The notes under the pieces: model-generated | Seen by the model: the letters and a program-made list of their open reading frames with translations, nothing else | Told to the model about the DNA's origin: nothing | Database searches by the model: none | NCBI GenBank assembly: GCA_964513565.1 | Contig: CAZENE010000016.1 | Location: 7,617 to 71,616, forward strand | Length of the DNA stretch: 64,000 nt | Direction of reading: 5' to 3' | DNA from: Delta-02 sp964513565 | GTDB taxonomy: Bacteria; Desulfobacterota; Syntrophorhabdia; Syntrophorhabdales; Syntrophorhabdaceae | In this document: one piece after another, positions 58,939-64,000 of the stretch | Numbering within the stretch: position 1 is the stretch's first letter | Layout of the letters: each line of letters opens with the position of its first letter | Program-made: the position numbers and the translations under genes

Positions 58939-60192
58939 ATGATCAAAAAAACAAACGGCAGGACCATCAAGCTAAATTGTTCTTTCTGCGGAAAGAGCCA
59001 GGATGAGGTCAAGAAACTGATTGCCGGGCCAATGGTCTATATATGCGACGAATGTATTGAACTGTGCAACGAGATCATCCAGGAAGAAGCGAAAAAAGAG
59101 CGTTTTGATTATATCAAGACAGCGATCCCCAAACCGCATGAAATAAGCAAGCTTCTCGATGATTTTGTGATCGGGCAGGAGCACGCCAAGAAGGTTCTTT
59201 CCGTCGCGGTTTACAATCATTATAAAAGAATAGAATCGAAGACACAGTTCGACGATGTCGAGATCCAGAAAAGCAATATACTTTTGATCGGTCCCACGGG
59301 TTCAGGCAAGACGCTGCTCGCGCAGACGCTTGCGAAGATACTCCACGTACCTTTTACGATCGCAGACGCAACGACCCTGACTGAGGCGGGTTATGTTGGC
59401 GAGGATGTCGAGAATATTATCCTCTATCTCCTTCAGGCGGCGGATTACAACGTCGAGAGAGCAGAGCGCGGTATTGTTTACATTGACGAGATCGATAAGA
59501 TCTCCCGCAAAACCGACAGTCCGTCGATTACCCGGGACGTGTCGGGTGAGGGCGTCCAGCAGGCGCTTCTCAAGATAATAGAGGGAACGGTCGCGAATGT
59601 ACCGCCCAAAGGCGGCAGAAAGCATCCCCAGCAGGACTATATAAAAGTTGATACGTCGAATATCTTGTTTATTTGCGGTGGCGCCTTTCATAGTATCGAA
59701 GGTCTCATTGCAGGCAGAATAGGAAAGAAAAGCATCGGTTTCGGCGTCGACGTTGAAGGCGGACGGGACAAAATGTATTCCGAACTGATCCGCGACATAC
59801 AGCCGGAAGACCTGCTCAAGTACGGTCTGATCCCGGAATTTATAGGCAGGCTGCCGATCACGGCGACCCTCGAGGAACTGTCCGAGGAAAATCTCGTCGA
59901 GATCCTGAAAAGGCCGAGAAATGCTATCGTAAAACAGTACAAGAAATTGTTCGATCTCGAGAACGTGAAGCTTACCTTTACCGAAGGATCTTTGCGCGGT
60001 ATAGCGAAAGAGGCGATGAAGAAGAAAACCGGCGCCCGGGGCTTGAGGTCAATTATGGAAAAGGTAATGCTGGACGTGATGTACGAGATACCATCATTAT
60101 CGAATGTAAAGGAATGTGTGATAAGCGAAGAGGTCATCGTCAATCACGAGCGGCCTATCCTTATTTATGAAGAAGAAGCCGAAAGCGCATGA
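58939..60192 (+). CDS. clpX: ATP-dependent Clp protease ATPase subunit ClpX
   Basis: A protein of 417 residues. The zinc domain has CSFCGKSQDEV and CDECIELC. Walker A is GPTGSGKTLLAQTLA, Walker B is GIVYIDEIDKI, and the ClpP-binding IGF loop is RIGKKSIGFG. It starts two bases after the clpP stop. It unfolds tagged proteins and feeds them to ClpP. Confidence 0.97.
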   Translation: MIKKTNGRTIKLNCSFCGKSQDEVKKLIAGPMVYICDECIELCNEIIQEEAKKERFDYIKTAIPKPHEISKLLDDFVIGQEHAKKVLSVAVYNHYKRIESKTQFDDVEIQKSNILLIGPTGSGKTLLAQTLAKILHVPFTIADATTLTEAGYVGEDVENIILYLLQAADYNVERAERGIVYIDEIDKISRKTDSPSITRDVSGEGVQQALLKIIEGTVANVPPKGGRKHPQQDYIKVDTSNILFICGGAFHSIEGLIAGRIGKKSIGFGVDVEGGRDKMYSELIRDIQPEDLLKYGLIPEFIGRLPITATLEELSEENLVEILKRPRNAIVKQYKKLFDLENVKLTFTEGSLRGIAKEAMKKKTGARGLRSIMEKVMLDVMYEIPSLSNVKECVISEEVIVNHERPILIYEEEAESA

Positions 60193-60235
60193 ACGGTTGA
60201 CATTTAACATTGAACCTGCTATATTGAACCCCATT

Positions 60236-60310
60236 GGGCGGGTAGCTCAGCGGGAGAGCATCGGCCTTACAAGCCGAGGGTCGCAGGTTCAAAACCTGTT
60301 CCGCCTACCA
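60236..60310 (+). tRNA. tRNA-Val (anticodon TAC)
   Basis: A complete cloverleaf of 75 bases with encoded CCA. The anticodon loop CTTACAA sits between TCGGC and GCCGA; the T-loop TTCAAAA lies between GCAGG and CCTGT. The acceptor stem has G-U pairs at both ends. Confidence 0.95.
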
Positions 60311-60317
60311 TTTACGC

Positions 60318-60395
<78 letters not shown>

Positions 60396-60427
60396 TTTTT
60401 AGCCGGACTGGCAATGGAGCACCTGGT

Positions 60428-62491
60428 ATGAAATTGATTATATGTATCCATAATCATCAGCCAGTCGGGAACATGGACCATATCCTCGAAGAGGCCTGTA
60501 CGCGATCGTACATGCCTTTTTTTAATGTCTTGAAAAACTTTCCGGCCGTCAAACTGAACATTCACTTCACAGGATATCTTTTCAACTGGCTTAAGGAACA
60601 CAAACGTGAGTTTGTTATTCTTCTCAAGGAGATGCATAGCAGGGGTCAGCTCGAGATCTTATCGGGCGGGATGTACGAACCGATCCTTCCGCTTCTTCCC
60701 GAGGATGATGCGCATGCCCAGATAGAACTGCACCGCGACACGATGGAAGAAACCTTCGGTGTCCGGCCCAGGGGTATGTGGCTGGCGGAAAGGGTTTATG
60801 AGCCGCACCTGCCGAAGGTAATGGCCAGGGCCGGTATTGATTACACGATCATCGACGACAATCATTTCAAATCGATCGGGTTAAGGCAAGATGAGCTTTA
60901 CGGGTACTTCGTCAGCGAATTCGAAGGCGAAAAGATATTTGTCTTCCCGGGTCTTGAGATCCTCCGGTACGTCATTCCTTTCAAGAGTATAGACAAGGTT
61001 GACGAATGCTTTAAGGACCTGAAAAATGCAGGCGCAGACATTGCGATATTCGGCGATGACGGCGAAAAGTTCGGTCTGTGGCCTGGCACGTACGATTATG
61101 TATTTGACAAAGAACACTGGCTGGAGTCTTTTTTTCGTTACCTGACGGAGAATGCATCCTGGCTTGAAACCGTGCGTTTCTCCGATTATATTTCCGCAAC
61201 CCCTCCGAAGGGGAGGGTCTATCTGGCGTGCCAGTCATACAGGGAAATGGAGGAATGGTGCCTGCCGCCCGAGCGCGCCCGGGAATACAACAAACTTTTC
61301 CATGATGACGATGTTCCCTGCCGTGAATTTTTGAAGGGTGGCTACTATCGGCATTTTCTCGTCAAATACAGTGAAAGCAATGACATGCACAAGAGAATGA
61401 TGCGCCTGTCGCGACTGGCACAGGGCAATCCTGCAGCGAAAGAGCATGTTTATATGGCGCAGGCCAATGACAGCTACTGGCACGGGGTGTTCGGCGGCCT
61501 CTATCTTCCGCACCTTCGCGGGTCGGTATGGCGCCATCTTATCGAAGCGGGGAAGATCCTCGACCCAAAGGAGCCTTTTATCGATGGGTACATTGAGGAC
61601 GTGAATCTCGACGGTCATGATGAGGCGGTCATACGGAACAACGAAATAGAGGCGACGTTCCGCTTGAAGGAAGGCGGCTCCCTTTACGGCCTTGATTTCA
61701 AGCCGTCCTCGGTCAACATAATGGCGACGTTGAAAAGACGGTATGAAGGCTATCATGAAAAAATAAAGGAGGCGCTGGCTCAGCCTCCCGCCGACGGGAC
61801 CAAGACCATCCATGACATGGTAATGGCCAAGGAAGAGGGCCTGGAGAAATACCTGCACTATGACTGGTACAGGCGGGCATCTCTCGTCGACCATGTGCTC
61901 GGGACCGGAGTGACGCTGGACGCGTTTTACCGGTGTGAATACGCGGAACCGGCTGATTTCGTCAGGGAACCGTACCGGGCTGAAATTATCAAGCGGAATA
62001 CCGGGCTGAATCTTATCCTGAAAAGGGACGGACATTTCTGGCAGGACGGCAGGATGTTCCCACTCGCGATAGAAAAAAATATCGCCATGGAACAGGGCAA
62101 GACGGTCCTTTCGGTAGATTATCGGCTGACAGGCGATTTCGGAGGCCCATTCCTTTTTGGGATCGAATTCAATTTCGGTTTTCTGGGAAGTGGGGGTGAC
62201 CGGTACATGGAGACCCAGAACGGTTTGTACGGCCTTGCCCAGCACGGTGTGCTCGATGCGTCTTCAAGTGTGAAATTTCATGACCCGTACCAGAATATCG
62301 ATATATTTCTCGAATTCAACGAACCGGCGGAGCTTTGGACCTTTCCGGTCGAAGTTGTCTCACTGTCCGAAAACGGTTTCGAGCGCAATTACCAGAGCAC
62401 TATGATAATGCCGGTATGGCAGGCGAGCTTGGTTGACAGCACGCGAAATATACATTTAACAATGCGTCTCGATAAGGCCGATCAAGCCTGA
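60428..62491 (+). CDS. GH57-family 4-alpha-glucanotransferase-like enzyme
   Basis: A protein of 687 residues. The N-terminal GH57 barrel has the family motifs IHNHQPVGN (residues 8-16), WLAERVYEP with the probable nucleophile Glu121, and FGDDGEKFG with the probable acid at Asp210 or Asp211. These positions are close to Glu123 and Asp214 of the Thermococcus litoralis 4-alpha-glucanotransferase. The C-terminal half matches the DUF1925/DUF1926 beta domains. It rearranges or hydrolyses alpha-1,4-glucans in the cytoplasm, for glycogen metabolism. The following gene is a glycosyltransferase. Confidence 0.9.
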   Translation: MKLIICIHNHQPVGNMDHILEEACTRSYMPFFNVLKNFPAVKLNIHFTGYLFNWLKEHKREFVILLKEMHSRGQLEILSGGMYEPILPLLPEDDAHAQIELHRDTMEETFGVRPRGMWLAERVYEPHLPKVMARAGIDYTIIDDNHFKSIGLRQDELYGYFVSEFEGEKIFVFPGLEILRYVIPFKSIDKVDECFKDLKNAGADIAIFGDDGEKFGLWPGTYDYVFDKEHWLESFFRYLTENASWLETVRFSDYISATPPKGRVYLACQSYREMEEWCLPPERAREYNKLFHDDDVPCREFLKGGYYRHFLVKYSESNDMHKRMMRLSRLAQGNPAAKEHVYMAQANDSYWHGVFGGLYLPHLRGSVWRHLIEAGKILDPKEPFIDGYIEDVNLDGHDEAVIRNNEIEATFRLKEGGSLYGLDFKPSSVNIMATLKRRYEGYHEKIKEALAQPPADGTKTIHDMVMAKEEGLEKYLHYDWYRRASLVDHVLGTGVTLDAFYRCEYAEPADFVREPYRAEIIKRNTGLNLILKRDGHFWQDGRMFPLAIEKNIAMEQGKTVLSVDYRLTGDFGGPFLFGIEFNFGFLGSGGDRYMETQNGLYGLAQHGVLDASSSVKFHDPYQNIDIFLEFNEPAELWTFPVEVVSLSENGFERNYQSTMIMPVWQASLVDSTRNIHLTMRLDKADQA

Positions 62492-62526
62492 TCCACTCTT
62501 CACGACAAGAGGGTATTTGAGGACCT

Positions 62527-63360
62527 ATGCCAAAGGTCTCTGTCATAATTACAACTTTTAACCGGCGCCAGTTCCTGAAGGAAGCCTTTCAATCAGTGGC
62601 AGCACAGGATTACAGGGACAGGGAGATCATAATCGTCGATGACGGGTCCACCGACAACACCTACGAAGATGCTTCGTTATTGCCCGCACGGTATATATGG
62701 AAAGAGAATGGCGGAATAAGCAGCGCGCGGAATGCAGGGATCAGTATTGCACGGGGAGAATATATCGGATTCCTCGATGTCGACGACCTGTGGAAAAAAA
62801 GGAAGCTCTCGATACAAATTGAGGCCATGGAAGCCGCGGGTACGCTCCTGTCGTATACGGACGAGACATGGCTACGCAACGGAAAAAGGCTTAATCAGAA
62901 GAACAGGCACCGCAAGTATTCAGGCATGATATTCGAGCATTGCCTTCCTCTTTGCATCATAAGCCCTTCTTCAGCGTTGATCCATCGAAGCATTTTTGAC
63001 AATGTCGGAACATTCGATGAATCATTGCCCGTCTGTGAGGACTACGATATGTGGCTCAGGATAACCTCTCGGCACCCTGTATTGTTCATCGGAAAACCCC
63101 TCATTATAAAACAAGGAGGACACACCGATCAATTATCGAGGGCCTATGACGGGATGGACCGTTTCAGGATTGCCAGTATCAAGCATATTCTCGACAGCGG
63201 GGTACTGAGCCCGGATTGCAGGGCAAAAGCAGCCGGTGAGCTTGCAAAAAAATGTCGAATATATGCGGGAGGCGCCCTCAAGCGAGGAAAAAAAGGTGAG
63301 GCCGAACTATACTTTGAACTGGCCGCTTTGTACGCCGGGGCTCACTGCCTTAGTTTTTGA
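62527..63360 (+). CDS. Family 2 glycosyltransferase
   Basis: A protein of 277 residues with a GT-A fold: SVIITTFNRRQFLKEAFQSV, EIIIVDDGSTDNTYED, and the metal DxD-like FLDVDDLWKKRKL. CEDYDMWLRIT is the typical acceptor-region motif. It transfers a sugar to a glycan or lipid; acceptor unknown. The 3' end overlaps the convergent ferritin-like gene by 11 bases. Confidence 0.9.
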   Translation: MPKVSVIITTFNRRQFLKEAFQSVAAQDYRDREIIIVDDGSTDNTYEDASLLPARYIWKENGGISSARNAGISIARGEYIGFLDVDDLWKKRKLSIQIEAMEAAGTLLSYTDETWLRNGKRLNQKNRHRKYSGMIFEHCLPLCIISPSSALIHRSIFDNVGTFDESLPVCEDYDMWLRITSRHPVLFIGKPLIIKQGGHTDQLSRAYDGMDRFRIASIKHILDSGVLSPDCRAKAAGELAKKCRIYAGGALKRGKKGEAELYFELAALYAGAHCLSF

Positions 63361-63859
63361 TCTTCGCAAACATGCTGTCGATCCGCTGCTTGTGTTTCGC
63401 AGTATCTTCAACGATCTCTTTAACCAGCGTCAGGTATTCTATATCCGCGGTCTTGACCACCTCGTTGTATCTGCTTTCCATAATGGCCAGTTCATTGTCC
63501 CTTGCAATGGCAAGCGCGTTGATCATGTTTAGCTGACCGGAGCGCACTTTGGCGGTGTTAGCCTGCACGTCTTGTATAATGGTCCGGGTGGCCACGATAT
63601 TGAACGGGCGCCCTTTCTCGAAATGTTCAGGTTTTTTTTCGATAATGGCTTTCATTTTTTGGATGTAAAGCGCGTGTTTGCGTTCCTGGGCCTCGATATC
63701 GAACCAGAATTCTCCTTGTTGGGCAAAAAACTCGCCGCATGTATGGTAAAAAGCGGCAATGGTATTTTCATTCTCTTCCATGTGGCTCAGAACGTCTAGG
63801 ATCCCTTTCAGATCACCGGAGATCAGTAGGTCCATATAACCTCGATAAAATTCCAGCAT
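63350..63859 (-). CDS. Ferritin-like helical protein
   Basis: A protein of 169 residues, almost all helical. FFAQQGEFWFDIEAQERKHA carries an Glu...Glu-x-x-His pattern and ALAIARDNELAIMESRYNEV a second Glu-rich helix. Together they resemble the two half-sites of a ferritin/rubrerythrin-like di-iron bundle. No rubredoxin domain is present. Role perhaps oxidative-stress related; not certain. From 63860 to the window end no gene is seen. Confidence 0.65.
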   Translation of the reverse strand: MLEFYRGYMDLLISGDLKGILDVLSHMEENENTIAAFYHTCGEFFAQQGEFWFDIEAQERKHALYIQKMKAIIEKKPEHFEKGRPFNIVATRTIIQDVQANTAKVRSGQLNMINALAIARDNELAIMESRYNEVVKTADIEYLTLVKEIVEDTAKHKQRIDSMFAKIKN

Positions 63860-64000
63860 GTATTCAGAGCAAATTATCGAATTAACAGTACCAAAAATGG
63901 TTCATTTATTCAATCTCCAATGTGCCTTGCCAATTCAATTTATATATAGTTTCCGTCCGGAAACCCCTGTTTTGGAGCACCGCCAGCACCCGTTGTTGAG

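Overview
The window (about 52% GC by eye, densely coded, mostly in long co-directional operons) looks like a chromosomal piece of a strictly anaerobic, probably syntrophic or sulfate-reducing deltaproteobacterium-like organism; Syntrophorhabdus-type bacteria are my best guess. The grounds are several CoA-thioester catabolic modules with ETF/FixCX electron transfer and no oxygenases, two xanthine-oxidase-family molybdenum hydroxylases, the carboxyspermidine route to polyamines, a TRAP carboxylate transporter and many small radical-SAM, CoA-transferase and LuxR-type genes. This is inference from gene content; no rRNA is present.

Region 1 (1-31.6 kb) is one large catabolic locus. A TRAP transporter (dctPQM, minus strand) diverges from a run of about 24 plus-strand genes: family III CoA-transferase, MeaB-type GTPase, two acyl-CoA dehydrogenases, etfBA, fixCX, a GntR/FCD regulator, a two-subunit B12-dependent acyl-CoA mutase, HyuA/HyuB hydantoinase, a PaaK-type CoA ligase, Mo hydroxylase I (FAD, FeS and Mo subunits), a cysteine desulfurase, a methylmalonyl-CoA-epimerase-like VOC protein, a saccharopine-dehydrogenase-like enzyme, a glutamate-semialdehyde-aminomutase-like enzyme, Mo hydroxylase II (with the 4Fe-4S insert of 4-hydroxybenzoyl-CoA reductase) and a MoaD-like sulfur carrier. 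The set (Mo hydroxylase, lactam-opening HyuAB, CoA ligase/transferase, mutase with MeaB, acyl-CoA dehydrogenase) matches the logic of anaerobic indoleacetate (auxin) degradation known from Aromatoleum. The window adds extra enzymes, including a second, unusual Mo enzyme. Three copies of a TGTATACAA-type palindrome lie in the two control regions and probably bind the GntR protein.

Region 2 (31.6-45.2 kb) is mixed: a solitary periplasmic binding protein, RtcA, an exported hemerythrin, and a minus-strand set with an alpha/beta hydrolase carrying Cys at the nucleophile position, an enolase-superfamily gene broken by an in-frame TGA, a GH3-type adenylating enzyme and a cyclic-nucleotide-binding protein. 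A decayed flavin-reductase gene lies beside it. Next comes a MoxR / DUF58 / TgpA-transglutaminase / methyltransferase / hotdog operon.

Region 3 (45.2-57 kb) holds a DUF2156 protein, an E1-like (ThiF/MoeB) enzyme, a TPP-dependent enzyme and, divergent from it, an XRE-cupin regulator heading a complete arginine-to-spermidine operon: pyruvoyl arginine decarboxylase, agmatinase, carboxy(nor)spermidine dehydrogenase and decarboxylase. Two GTTTA-N6-TAAAC palindromes sit in the divergent control region. A radical SAM protein, a small LuxR-type regulator and a glutaconate-type CoA-transferase pair follow.

Region 4 (57-64 kb) is housekeeping: tig-clpP-clpX with a terminator-like hairpin in the tig leader, tRNA-Val(TAC), tRNA-Asp(GTC), a GH57 glucanotransferase, a family 2 glycosyltransferase and a ferritin-like protein. 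Degenerate 7-bp tandem repeats mark several gene ends. No CRISPR array, insertion sequence, prophage or rRNA was seen.
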